Shown here: positions 19,139-27,264 of the stretch, piece by piece
Layout of the letters: each line of letters begins with the position of its first letter
Position numbering within the stretch: position 1 is the first letter of the stretch
Assembly (NCBI RefSeq): GCF_012034935.1
Contig: NZ_JAATEN010000002.1
Span: forward strand, 248,001 to 312,000
Length of the DNA: 64,000 nt
DNA from: Streptomyces zingiberis
GTDB lineage: Bacteria > Actinomycetota > Actinomycetes > Streptomycetales > Streptomycetaceae
Direction: 5' to 3'
Notes under the pieces: model-generated
Seen by the model: only the letters and a program-made list of their open reading frames with translations
Told to the model about the DNA's origin: nothing
The model's database searches: none
Program-made: the position numbers and the translations under genes

Positions 19139-19726
19139 GTGCTCAGCATCACCACGATCGCCATCGTCTTCGGCGTCGTCTTCCTGGCCGAACTGCCCGA
19201 CAAGACCGCCCTGGCCGGTCTCCTCCTCGGCACCCGCTACCGCGCCTCGTACGTCTTCGCGGGCGTCGCCGCCGCCTTCCTGCTCCACGTCGTGCTCGCG
19301 GTCGCCGCGGGCAGTGTGCTCACCCTGCTCCCCCAGCGGCTGGTACAGGCCGTGGTCGGGGTGCTCTTCCTGGCCGGGGCGGCGGTGCTGCTGTTCCGCA
19401 AGGGCGGGGACGACGAGGAGGAGAAGGCGCCCGAGCCCACGGGCCAGAGCTTCTGGAAGGTCTCCGGGGCCGGCTTCGCGCTCATCCTGGCCGCCGAGTT
19501 CGGCGACCTCACGCAGATCATGACCGCCAACCTCGCCGCCCGCTACGACGACCCGCTCTCGGTCGGCATCGGCGCGGTGCTGGCGCTGTGGGCGGTCGCG
19601 GGCATCGGCATCCTCGGTGGGCGCACGCTGATGAAGTACGTCCCGGTGCGGCTGATCACGAGGATCGCCGCCGCGGTGATGGTGGCCCTCGCGGTCTTCA
19701 GCCTCTACGAGGCCGTCACCGGCTGA
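19139..19726 (+). CDS. TMEM165/GDT1 family (UPF0016) cation exporter
   Basis: Integral membrane protein of 195 residues with six predicted helices in two homologous halves, each with the family's acidic motif: ELPDKT (18-23) and EFGDLT (120-125). Family members export Mn2+ or exchange Ca2+/Mn2+ for protons. The first motif carries Pro where ExGD has Gly, and the second has Leu in place of Lys/Arg. GTG at 19139 follows CAGGGGAAACACCC. Placement just behind a yybP-ykoY riboswitch points to manganese efflux switched on by excess Mn2+. Confidence 0.92.
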   Translation: MLSITTIAIVFGVVFLAELPDKTALAGLLLGTRYRASYVFAGVAAAFLLHVVLAVAAGSVLTLLPQRLVQAVVGVLFLAGAAVLLFRKGGDDEEEKAPEPTGQSFWKVSGAGFALILAAEFGDLTQIMTANLAARYDDPLSVGIGAVLALWAVAGIGILGGRTLMKYVPVRLITRIAAAVMVALAVFSLYEAVTG

Positions 19727-19837
19727 CGTGCGGCCGCCGGTCCGGCCCCCGGGCGGGTGTGCCGGGCCGGCCCGCCGCCGCTCCGGACGGCGGCGCCGCC
19801 CTTTTCCGGGCCCCGGCGGGTACGGAATGCTGAGGCG

Positions 19838-20707
19838 ATGTTCGAACAGTTCGAAGACGTGGTGATCCGTACCGGCGAGGCGTCCATCGCCGTCCGCCAC
19901 GGCGGGCAGGGGCCGCCCGTGCTCCTCCTCCACGGCCACCCCAGAACCTCCGCGACCTGGCACCGCGTCGCCCCGTCCCTGGTGGCCCGCGGGTTCACGG
20001 TCGTCTGCCCCGACCTGCGCGGTTACGGCCGCTCCCGGGGGCCGGCGCCCGCGGCCGACCACTCCGCGCACTCCAAGCGCGCCGTGGCCGGGGACCTCGC
20101 GCAGGTCATGCGCGCGCTGGGGCACGCGCGGTACGGCGTCGCCGGGCACGACCGCGGCGGCCCCGTCGCGCTGCGCCTCGCCCTCGACCACCCCGGGGCG
20201 GTCTCCCGCGTGGCGTTCCTGGACGCCCTGCCCCTGAGCGAACATCTGGCGCGCATCACCCCCGAGTTCGCCACCCGGTGGTGGCACTGGTTCTTCTTCG
20301 CCCGGCCCGGGATTCCCGAACGCGTCATCACCGCCGACCCCGACGGCTGGTACCACGGCGACCCGGAGGTCATGGGCCGGGAGAACCACGAGGAGTGGCG
20401 CGCGGCCGTCCGGAACCCGGAGGTCGTCCGCGCCATGCTGGAGGACTACCGGGCGGGGCTCACCGTCGACCGGCGCCACGAGGAGGCCGACCGCGCCGCC
20501 GGACGGCGTGTCGGCTGCCCCGCCCTGGTGCTGTGGTCCCTCCGGGACGACCTCGAAGAGCTCCACGGCGACCCGGTCGCGATCTGGCGGGACTGGATGG
20601 AGCGGGCGGACGCCGTGCGCGGCCACGGCATCGGCTCCGGTCATCACATGGCCGAGGAGGCTCCCGGACCGCTCGCCGCCGCCCTGGGGGACTTCTTCGG
20701 CGAGTGA
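19838..20707 (+). CDS. Alpha/beta hydrolase, fluoroacetate-dehalogenase-like
   Basis: Alpha/beta hydrolase of 289 residues whose closest pattern match is the haloacetate dehalogenase group: LLLHGHPRTSATWHRVAP, DLRGYGRS, GHDRGG with Asp nucleophile D105 followed by R106, FLDALP (D129), WWHWFFF (H150-W151, the halide-stabilising pair), EDYRAG (Y204) and SGHHMAEEAP (H269). In characterised fluoroacetate dehalogenases a second Arg three residues after the first also binds the carboxylate; here that position is Pro109, so a different substrate is likely. Start ATG 19838 after TGAGGCG. Cytoplasmic. Confidence 0.85.
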   Translation: MFEQFEDVVIRTGEASIAVRHGGQGPPVLLLHGHPRTSATWHRVAPSLVARGFTVVCPDLRGYGRSRGPAPAADHSAHSKRAVAGDLAQVMRALGHARYGVAGHDRGGPVALRLALDHPGAVSRVAFLDALPLSEHLARITPEFATRWWHWFFFARPGIPERVITADPDGWYHGDPEVMGRENHEEWRAAVRNPEVVRAMLEDYRAGLTVDRRHEEADRAAGRRVGCPALVLWSLRDDLEELHGDPVAIWRDWMERADAVRGHGIGSGHHMAEEAPGPLAAALGDFFGE

Positions 20708-21171
20708 CCGGCGACCGTCCCGCGCGCCCGCGTGCCGGGACGCGGGGCCGCTGACCGCCCGGGGGCGCACGCCGCCGGGACGGCGAGCGGTCCCGCCGTC
20801 GCGGCCGGCTCGTCCCCCGCCCGGGCCCGCCCCGGCCCCCCGGGCCGGCCGGGGACCCTGCGAACTCACAGGTGCCGCGCCCCGGCGGCCCGTCCCTAAG
20901 GTGGGTCCCCGACGGGGAGGACCCCATCCGTGCCGGGCCCCTCGGACCGGGCGGGGCCGGCCGGACGGGGCCGCACCGGACGGGGGACGAGCCGCCCCGC
21001 GGGCCCTCCCGCGGCGGGTGCCGGCGCACCCGCGCACCGGCCCGCGCGGCGGTGACACCGGCCGGGGACGGTCCTGGGCCTGACGGGGGTCGGCCCATGA
21101 CCGTCCCGCACGGCGGCGGTGGCGGCCGGCCCGGGGACGGGGGAGCACCCGCGGCCGGGACCGCCCGGGGT
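20708..21171. other. 464-bp gap between convergent genes
   Basis: Very GC-rich DNA between the hydrolase (+) and the FrnE-like gene (-). No gene or repeat supported; several imperfect GC hairpins just past the hydrolase stop (20715-20750) may terminate transcription. Confidence 0.45.
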
Positions 21172-21822
21172 TCACGCCGGTGCGTCCCCGGTGGGTGGGC
21201 GCCCGCTCCACGCGGTGTCCAGCGCCTCCGCGAAGGCTTCGGCCGGGCGGCTCCCGGAGACGGCGTACCGGTGGTCGATGACGAAGAAGGGAACGCCGGT
21301 CGCTCCGAGGCGGGCGGCCTCCCGTTCGTCGGCGCGTACGGCGTCGAGGTGGGCGCCGGGGTCGTCCAGGACACCGCGCGCCTCGGCCTCGTCGAGTCCG
21401 GCCGTGAGGGCGAGGCCGAGGAGTGACTCCGGGGTGAAGATGCTCCGTGCCTCGGCGAAGTTGGCTTCGAAGAGCAGGTTCAGCAGCCGGCTCCGGTGAC
21501 CGCGGGCCCCGGCGAGGTGCAGGAGGCGGTGGGCGTCGAGGGTGCTGCCGACCTCGCGGTCGGTCCGGTAGGCGAGCCCTTCGGCGGCCGCCGTGGCCGC
21601 GACCTGCTGTTCCATGGCGGGGCCCTGGGGGCCGAACGTGTCCGCCAGCATCGTCCGCACCGGCTCCACGTGCGTCCTGTCGCGGGTGGGGTCGAGTTCG
21701 AACGAGCGGTGGACGACCTCGACCTGGTCGCGGTGGGCGAAGCCGGCCAGTGCCTTCCCGAAGCGGGCGGTGCCGATATAGCACCAGGGGCAGATGACGT
21801 CGACCCAGATGTCTACGCGCAT
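21172..21822 (-). CDS. FrnE-like DsbA family oxidoreductase
   Basis: Cytoplasmic thioredoxin-fold protein of 216 residues. IWVDVICPWCYIG carries the CPWC active site at residues 11-14, followed by the helical insertion typical of DsbA/FrnE/2-hydroxychromene-2-carboxylate isomerase relatives and the cis-Pro loop GATGVPFFVID. FrnE proteins act as disulfide isomerases or in polyketide tailoring; no polyketide genes lie nearby, so a general thiol-redox role is more likely. It lies 52 bases downstream of the quinone-reductase-like gene on the same strand and is probably co-transcribed with it. Confidence 0.9.
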   Translation of the reverse strand: MRVDIWVDVICPWCYIGTARFGKALAGFAHRDQVEVVHRSFELDPTRDRTHVEPVRTMLADTFGPQGPAMEQQVAATAAAEGLAYRTDREVGSTLDAHRLLHLAGARGHRSRLLNLLFEANFAEARSIFTPESLLGLALTAGLDEAEARGVLDDPGAHLDAVRADEREAARLGATGVPFFVIDHRYAVSGSRPAEAFAEALDTAWSGRPPTGDAPA

Positions 21823-21874
21823 GACGGTTCCGTTCCTTGTGTCCGCGGGGGCAGGCGGTGCCCCGTGAGGGCTG

Positions 21875-22735
21875 TCAGGCCGCGAGGGCCTGGGCGACGA
21901 CGGCGGACAGCGGGGTGGCGGGCCGTCCCAGGAGCCCGCTCAGGTCGGCGGTGACGCCGGCCAGCGCGCCGCGGGAGACCTGCACGTCGGCATCGACGAT
22001 GAGCTCGGCGACGAAGCCGGGCAGCCCCGCCTCGGCGAGGATCTGCCGGTACCGCTCGGCGGGCAGGTCCGTGTAGGTGACCGGCCTGCCGGACCGCGCG
22101 GCGGCCTCGGCGGCCAGTTCCGGCAGCGACCAGGTGGTGTCCCCGGTGAGCTCGTAGACCTTTCCGGCCTGGTCGTCACGGGTGAGGACCTCGGCGGCGG
22201 CCTCGGCGAGGTCCGCGCGGGCGGCGGAGGCGATCCGCCCCTGGCCCGCGCTGCCCACGAGGGTGCCGCGCTCGACGGCCCCGGGGAGCGCCGCGGTGTA
22301 GTTCTCGGTGTACCAGCCGTTGCGCAACAGCACCGCGGGCAGACCGGAGCCGGCGACGGCCTGCTCGGTGTCGCGGTGCACGCGCGCCAGGCCCAGCGGA
22401 TTGGTGGGTGCTCCGGCCACCGACGTGTAGGCGAGCAGCCCGGCACCGGCCTCGGCCGCGGCCTCGACAGCCGCGCGGTGCTGGGTGATCCGCGCGTCGT
22501 CCGGGCCGGTCGAGGAGACGAGGAGGAGCTTGTCGGCGCCGGTGAAGGCGGGGAGCAGGGTCTCGGGCCGGTCGTAGTCGGCCAGACGGATCTCGACACC
22601 CCGTTCGGCGAGGTCCGCCGCCTTGGCGGGGGTGCGCACCGCGGCGGCGATCCGGTCGGCGGGTGTCCCGCGCCGGAGCAGGTGGACGATGACCTGGCGG
22701 CCGAAGTGTCCGGTGGCGCCGGTGACAACGATCAT
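21875..22735 (-). CDS. NmrA/QorB-like NAD(P)-binding oxidoreductase
   Basis: Atypical short-chain dehydrogenase of 286 residues related to QorB NAD(P)H:quinone oxidoreductase and NmrA sensors. The Rossmann signature VTGATGHFGRQV (4-15) and the family's LLVSSTGPDDARITQHRAAV and LLRNGWYTENY segments are present. ATG at 22735 is preceded by GAAGGAATCAGCC; an ATG at 22750 lies upstream of that ribosome site. Divergent from an HxlR-type regulator across a small palindrome. In Bacillus-like systems HxlR/QorR proteins repress such reductases in response to quinones or diamide, so the pair is probably a quinone/electrophile-stress module. Confidence 0.9.
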   Translation of the reverse strand: MIVVTGATGHFGRQVIVHLLRRGTPADRIAAAVRTPAKAADLAERGVEIRLADYDRPETLLPAFTGADKLLLVSSTGPDDARITQHRAAVEAAAEAGAGLLAYTSVAGAPTNPLGLARVHRDTEQAVAGSGLPAVLLRNGWYTENYTAALPGAVERGTLVGSAGQGRIASAARADLAEAAAEVLTRDDQAGKVYELTGDTTWSLPELAAEAAARSGRPVTYTDLPAERYRQILAEAGLPGFVAELIVDADVQVSRGALAGVTADLSGLLGRPATPLSAVVAQALAA

Positions 22736-22794
22736 GGCTGATTCCTTCATGTGCCGAGACAGGCCGGGCGGCGGCCCGGATTCCTCAGCGTACG

Positions 22795-22809
22795 CTAACC
22801 ATTAGTTAG
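22795..22809. promoter_or_regulatory. Probable HxlR operator
   Basis: CTAAC-CATTA-GTTAG, a perfect 5-bp inverted repeat with a 5-base AT-rich centre, sits 60 bases from the qorB-like start and 58 bases from the HxlR start. It is the only AT-rich island in the divergent promoter, fitting a shared operator. Confidence 0.7.
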
Positions 22810-22866
22810 TGCCAACTTTTACGCCGTGCCGCGCCGGAAGGTACCGTGCAGCATGAGGAGGTCCCC

Positions 22867-23286
22867 ATGAACGAGCTGTCCGCCGAGGACGAGCGCCGAG
22901 CGGCCGCGCTGGAGTTCGACGTCTTCGCCAAGCAGTGCCCCTCCCGTCAGGTCCTGGATCACCTCACGGGCCGCTGGGGCGTCCTGGTCCTCGCCGGCCT
23001 GCGCAAGGGGCCCGCGCGCTTCAACGCCCTGCGCCGGCGCATCGACGGAGTCAGCGAGAAGATGCTCGCCCAGACGCTCCAGGCCCTGGAGCGGGACGGC
23101 TTCGTCAGCCGTGAGGTCCTCGCCGCGATGCCCCCGAGCGTCAGCTACTCCCTGACGCCCCTGGGGGAGACCACCGCCGACCATCTCCTGGCTTTCATCG
23201 GCCACATCGAGGCCAGCATGCCCGCGGTCCTCGCCTCCCAGGAATCGCACACCGCAGCGGTGGCCCGGGCGCGGCCCGCACGCTGA
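22867..23286 (+). CDS. HxlR family transcriptional regulator
   Basis: Winged-helix repressor of 139 residues. Hallmarks are KQCPSRQVLDHLTGRWGVLV (a Cys before the first helix, often the redox-sensing residue), FNALRRRIDGVSEKMLAQTL (recognition helix) and the wing LERDGFVSREV ... SYSLTPLG. ATG 22867 follows GAGGAGGTCCCC; an upstream in-frame ATG at 22846 precedes the ribosome site. Cys26 suggests thiol-based sensing of electrophiles or quinones, consistent with its divergent reductase neighbour. Confidence 0.93.
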   Translation: MNELSAEDERRAAALEFDVFAKQCPSRQVLDHLTGRWGVLVLAGLRKGPARFNALRRRIDGVSEKMLAQTLQALERDGFVSREVLAAMPPSVSYSLTPLGETTADHLLAFIGHIEASMPAVLASQESHTAAVARARPAR

Positions 23287-23353
23287 CAGGCGTTCGCCGG
23301 CCCCGGTGGGCGCCGGGGCGCCCACGGCCGTTCCGCCGCTCCCCGGGGCCGGC

Positions 23354-24892
23354 TCAGGAGCGGCTCGGCGACGGGCGCGCCGCGCAGGTGGGCAGGGAGG
23401 TGGGCTCCTCCTTGGTGCGCACGGCGGGGAACCAGGCGTACCCGGACGGCTCCCGGGCGACCGCCACGCGGTACCAGCGCCGCGTGCCCACCCCGGTCTC
23501 GTCGGCCACGCGGTCGCCGTCGTACACCACGCAGTCGGCCGTCAGCACGTCGTCGTGGTGGATCCGGTGTTCGGAGACGTTGCCCGCCTCGTACTTCCTC
23601 CACGGGTCCAGGGCCAGCCCCATGCTGCACGCGCGCAGCCGTTCGTCGGCGCGGGTCCGGCACGCCGTCTCGACGTTGTACACGGTGATCCGGGCGGTGG
23701 GCCGCTCCTCGCCGGTGTCCTCCCGTCCCGTCAGCCACCAGCCGCCGCCGGCCCCCGCGCCCAGGACGACCGCGGCCGTGGCGGCGGTGAGCACCGACCG
23801 CCGGGAGAGCGGCCTGCGGCCGGCGGGGCCCGCGGCGGAGAGGCCACGGGCCTGGCCGGCGAGGTCCCCGGCGGTGCCCGCGGCCCGGGAGGCGTGGTCG
23901 GGGGCGAGGCAGCGGGTGACGAAGTCCCGCCAGCCGTCGCCGAGGGCGGGGTGCGGACGCAGGGGCGCCCTGCCCGCGGCGTACTCCTGCGCGGCCGCCG
24001 TGCGGGCCCCGGCGGTGGCTCCCGGGAACGGCAGATGCCCGCCGGTGAGGATCTGGTGCGCGGTGACGCCGAGGGCCCAGATGTCGGCGGTCGGGCGGAC
24101 CGTGACCCCGTGCTCCCCGAGGCTGTCCCGCCAGCGTTCGGGCGGGAGGTAGTCGGGCGAACCCAGCGGCGGGGCGTAGCCGTGGGTGCCGTCCATCCGG
24201 GAGACCAGGCCGAAGTCGGCCAGGCGCACCGAACCGTCGTCCATGATCAGGACGTTGGCGGGCTTCAGGTCCGCGTGCACCCATCCCGCCGCGTGGAGGT
24301 GGGCCAGACCCTCGCAGATCTGGGTCACGATCCGGCCGGCCTGAGGGAGCGGACCGGCGCCGGCGGCGGAGTCGAGCAGATCCTGCACGCTGTGCGCGGC
24401 CCGCTCCATCACCAGGACGACGGCGCCGTCCAGCCGGGGCCGGTCCGCGTCGGTCACGACATGGGTCTCCAGGACCCGGATGAGCCGGTCATGAGCCGCC
24501 CGGCGGCTGAACTCCGCCTCCTTCTCGGCGAGTTTGCGCAGCTCATGGGAGCGGCCCGGGCCGAGGGCGGTGGTGGCGATGAACTTCAGAGCCGCGGTGG
24601 CCGGCGCGGCGGAACCCTCGCCGGTCCCGTTCCGTGCGTCCCCGCGGTCCCCGCCGGCCGGGACCTGGTCCTCCCCGGCGGGCGGGGCGTCCGCGGGCGG
24701 GCTCCGGCGCGCCGCGTAGACGCTGCCCCAGTTGCCGGCCGCGACGGGCGCGGTGACCTCCCAGGCCCCCACCCGGTACCCCCGGGGCACGGAGAGCGCC
24801 CAGCCCGTGTCATCCGGCGCGGGCGTTCCGCCCGGGGCGGGCTCCGGGGCGGAGCCGGGCCGGTCCGGAGCCTCCCCGGTCCCCCCGGTCAT
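23354..24892 (-). CDS. Membrane-anchored serine/threonine protein kinase
   Basis: Protein of 512 residues. The kinase domain (about 40-310) has a glycine loop GNWGSVYA, catalytic Lys in ALKFIAT (K103), HADLKPANVL (206-215), DFG (226-228), the activation-segment end GSPDYLPPERW and a C-lobe DIWALGVTAHQIL. An insertion rich in Pro/Gly/Asp separates the loop and K103. A single membrane helix (about 360-383) anchors a C-terminal extracytoplasmic region with three Cys and SH3-like features (AFPAVRTKEEPTSLPTC), perhaps a wall sensor. Start ATG 24892 overlaps the stop of the FHA gene (ATGA), so the two are translationally coupled. Confidence 0.92.
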   Translation of the reverse strand: MTGGTGEAPDRPGSAPEPAPGGTPAPDDTGWALSVPRGYRVGAWEVTAPVAAGNWGSVYAARRSPPADAPPAGEDQVPAGGDRGDARNGTGEGSAAPATAALKFIATTALGPGRSHELRKLAEKEAEFSRRAAHDRLIRVLETHVVTDADRPRLDGAVVLVMERAAHSVQDLLDSAAGAGPLPQAGRIVTQICEGLAHLHAAGWVHADLKPANVLIMDDGSVRLADFGLVSRMDGTHGYAPPLGSPDYLPPERWRDSLGEHGVTVRPTADIWALGVTAHQILTGGHLPFPGATAGARTAAAQEYAAGRAPLRPHPALGDGWRDFVTRCLAPDHASRAAGTAGDLAGQARGLSAAGPAGRRPLSRRSVLTAATAAVVLGAGAGGGWWLTGREDTGEERPTARITVYNVETACRTRADERLRACSMGLALDPWRKYEAGNVSEHRIHHDDVLTADCVVYDGDRVADETGVGTRRWYRVAVAREPSGYAWFPAVRTKEEPTSLPTCAARPSPSRS

Positions 24893-25656
24893 CGGGAGGT
24901 CTCCGGGGCGGCGGCGGGCCGCCGCGCCGGCAGCAGGGACAGATGCTCCTCGCCGACGAGCCCGAAGCGCACCGCGGTCGACACCAGCGTCTCGCGTTTC
25001 CAGCTGGCCCCGGTGGCGTCCGGGTCCGACGGCGGCCTGAGGCGGAGCTTGGTCCCGGCGAGGTAGTCGATGTGGAAGTCCACGGCGCTCGGGGTGATGC
25101 GGGCGTGGTCCGGGTGCGCCCGGAGCCGGGCGACGACGTTGGCCGTGGTGGGGACGCCGACGGTGGAGGCGTCCCGCAGCCGGGGCTCGCAGAGCGCCAC
25201 CAGCACCTTGAAATAGGTGGCGCCGGTGTCGAGGGAGAACGCGGCGCGGGTGCGGTGCCCGTGCCCCGCGCCCTCCGCACCGCCCTCCACGTAGGTGTGG
25301 TGGGGGGCATAGACCTGGAAGCCGATGGTCCCGGTGGCGGTCGCCAGCACGACACGGCTGAATTCGAACGGGATGGGCGCGGCCAGCCGCCCGGGGGAGA
25401 CGCGGATGAACTCCCCGGCGCCCTCGGGATTCTCCACCAGCAGTCCGGCGCCGGCGCTGAGATTGCTGAGCTGCCAGTGGGTGTCGACGGCCAGGATCTC
25501 CCCGGCGAGCCGGGGCACCGCCGGGTCGGGCAGCGCGATGTCCACCGGATACTGCGGGATGCCCCGGCCGAAGCGGGCCAGCTCCCCCGGGAGCAGCGAC
25601 AGCGTGCGGGCCTCCCCGGCGGGGGTCGCCGGCAGGTGCACCAGCACTGTCTCCAA
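24889..25656 (-). CDS. FHA domain protein coupled to the kinase gene
   Basis: About 255 residues from the TTG at 25656, which follows GGGAGAG at a good distance; GTG codons at 25644 and 25638 are alternatives, and the frame further upstream is low-complexity. Residues 20-110 form an FHA phosphothreonine-binding domain (ARFGRG, IALPDPAVPRLAGEILA, LSNLSAGAGLLVENP). Residues 150-225 look like a winged helix (YFKVLVALCEPRLRDASTVG ... VDFHIDYLA). The gene overlaps the kinase by four bases. Family logic suggests it is a substrate or reader of that kinase, with the winged helix as a possible DNA-binding output. Confidence 0.8.
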   Translation of the reverse strand: METVLVHLPATPAGEARTLSLLPGELARFGRGIPQYPVDIALPDPAVPRLAGEILAVDTHWQLSNLSAGAGLLVENPEGAGEFIRVSPGRLAAPIPFEFSRVVLATATGTIGFQVYAPHHTYVEGGAEGAGHGHRTRAAFSLDTGATYFKVLVALCEPRLRDASTVGVPTTANVVARLRAHPDHARITPSAVDFHIDYLAGTKLRLRPPSDPDATGASWKRETLVSTAVRFGLVGEEHLSLLPARRPAAAPETSR

Positions 25657-26131
25657 CTGTCTCTCCCGGTGGTTCCCCTGACGGCCCCGGTGTGCCGCTC
25701 CGGGGCCGCGCGCCGCGCGGCTCCCGCTTCCGTCCCGCCGGTGCCGCACCGGCGGGAGCCGGGTACGTGAGGCGCGGGACCGCCGGCGGGCGTGGGCCCC
25801 GTGTCCCGGGGCGGTCCAGGGCGCACTGTAGAAGGCTTGGCCGCCGCCCGCCAGCCGTGAACGCGCCATATCGGGCGGCCGGTTCACGGCCGGGCGGGGG
25901 TGGAAGGGTCCGCTCCTGCCGGTGGCCGGGGCTTCCCGGCGCCGGGGTGCGGGGCCGGGCAGGCGGCGCGGGAGACGGCCGCGCGTCCGTCCCGGAGCCA
26001 CGGGGAGGGCCCGGGGGTTCCCCGGGCGCGGGACCGGGGCCTGGGGTTTCCCGGCCGCACCACCGGGGCCGGGGCCGGCCGGCGGGGCGAGGGCCGGCCT
26101 TCCGTGCGGCGGCTTCAGCCGCCGGCGCGTC
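25657..26131. other. 475-bp upstream region of the FHA-kinase operon
   Basis: GC-rich non-coding DNA with ggggcctggggtttcc-like imperfect repeats at 26010-26060. No RNA or promoter that I can define. Confidence 0.4.
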
Positions 26132-26812
26132 TCACGCTTCCGCGGGCGCCACGGGCAGGGTCAGCAGCAGCCGGTCGCCGCCGGCCGTGATCCGTACCGC
26201 CGTCAGATCGTCCACCAGGGCGGTCGGGGAGCCGGCGGCCGCGCGGGCGCCGACGCCCACCACGGGGCAGCCGGCGGCGCGGGCCGCCGCGATGCCGACC
26301 TCGGAGTCCTCGAAGGCCACGCAGTCGGCCGGGTCGAACCCCAGCTCGGCGGCGGCCTTGAGGAACCCCTCCGGGTCGGGCTTGCTCGCGCCCACGCACT
26401 CGGCGGTGATCCGCACCGGGGGCACCGTCAGCCCGGCCGCCGCCATCCGCGCCGTGGCCAGTCCCTCGTCGGCCGAGGTGACCAGGGCGTGCGGCAGCTC
26501 CGCCAGGGCGGCCAGGAAGGCGCCCGCGCCGGGGACGGCCACCACACCGTCCATGTCGGCGGTCTCCTGGGCGAGCATCCGGCGGTTGTCCGCCGCGTTG
26601 AGCTCCGCGGGGCGGCCGGGGAGCAGCAGCGCCATCGTGGCCTGCCCCTGGCGGCCGTGCGCGTGCCGCATGACGTGGTCCCCGTCGAGGCCCACCTCCG
26701 CCGCCCAGCGGCGCCAGCACCGCTCCACCACCGCGTCGGAGTTGACGAGGGTGCCGTCCATGTCGAGCAGGACGGCACGGGCGGAGAGGGTCACGGGGCG
26801 GCCGGCCGTCAT
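26132..26812 (-). CDS. HAD-family phosphatase (sugar-phosphatase type)
   Basis: HAD hydrolase subfamily IA of 226 residues. Motif I LLDMDGTLVNSD has nucleophile D17 and D19; motif II is ALVTSAD; motif III Lys is in GASKPDPEGFLKA; motif IV is VAFEDSEVGIAAARAAG. The helical cap follows motif I (ERCWRRWAAEVGLDG). This resembles sugar or glycerol-phosphate phosphatases (GPP1/YniC/YfbT-like), and VVAVPGAGAFLAAL is typical of them. ATG at 26812 follows TGGAGCCCGC. The substrate is not predictable. Stand-alone gene. Confidence 0.9.
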   Translation of the reverse strand: MTAGRPVTLSARAVLLDMDGTLVNSDAVVERCWRRWAAEVGLDGDHVMRHAHGRQGQATMALLLPGRPAELNAADNRRMLAQETADMDGVVAVPGAGAFLAALAELPHALVTSADEGLATARMAAAGLTVPPVRITAECVGASKPDPEGFLKAAAELGFDPADCVAFEDSEVGIAAARAAGCPVVGVGARAAAGSPTALVDDLTAVRITAGGDRLLLTLPVAPAEA

Positions 26813-27264
26813 GCGGGCTCCAGACGTGGGTGGGGCTGCGGGCGCGGAGAGCTGTACCGGGGACAAAGTCGGTCCCGCCCGCCGGTCAGGGTGAACGGGC
26901 GGAACCACTTTGTTCCACAACCATACAAAACCGGGGGCGTGAACGCCAGAGCGCCCGCCCTCCCGTTGGTCACGGGAGGGCGGGCGCGGCGCAGGGGGGC
27001 GGGGAAAGGGGCGCGGGGCGGGGCGCACGGGGCCGCGCGCGGTCCGGCGCGCCCGGGAACCGGGTGCGGGCCGGTGGCGGGGAGAAGGGCCACCCGGGCC
27101 GGGCCGCCGGGGCCGCTCGGGGCGGGCGGTGGCAGGCCGTGGCCGCCGGTGACCTCCGCGGGGAGCCGGGACCGCCCGGCACCCGGGACCGCCCGGCGCC
27201 CGGGACCGACGGGGAGCCGGGACCGGCCAGGTGCCCGGGCCGGCCGGGGTGTCCGCGACGGGCG
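26813..27264. other. 452-bp gap with an AT-rich island
   Basis: Contains one AT-rich patch, accactttgttccacaacc at 26899-26917 followed by atacaaaacc, likely promoter sequence for the HAD gene. The rest is GC-rich, with an accgggac repeat theme at 27165-27235. No gene seen. Confidence 0.45.

Noticed and set aside
19838..20707. Confident naming as fluoroacetate dehalogenase
   Set aside because: The second carboxylate-binding Arg is Pro109, so only family-level naming is justified.
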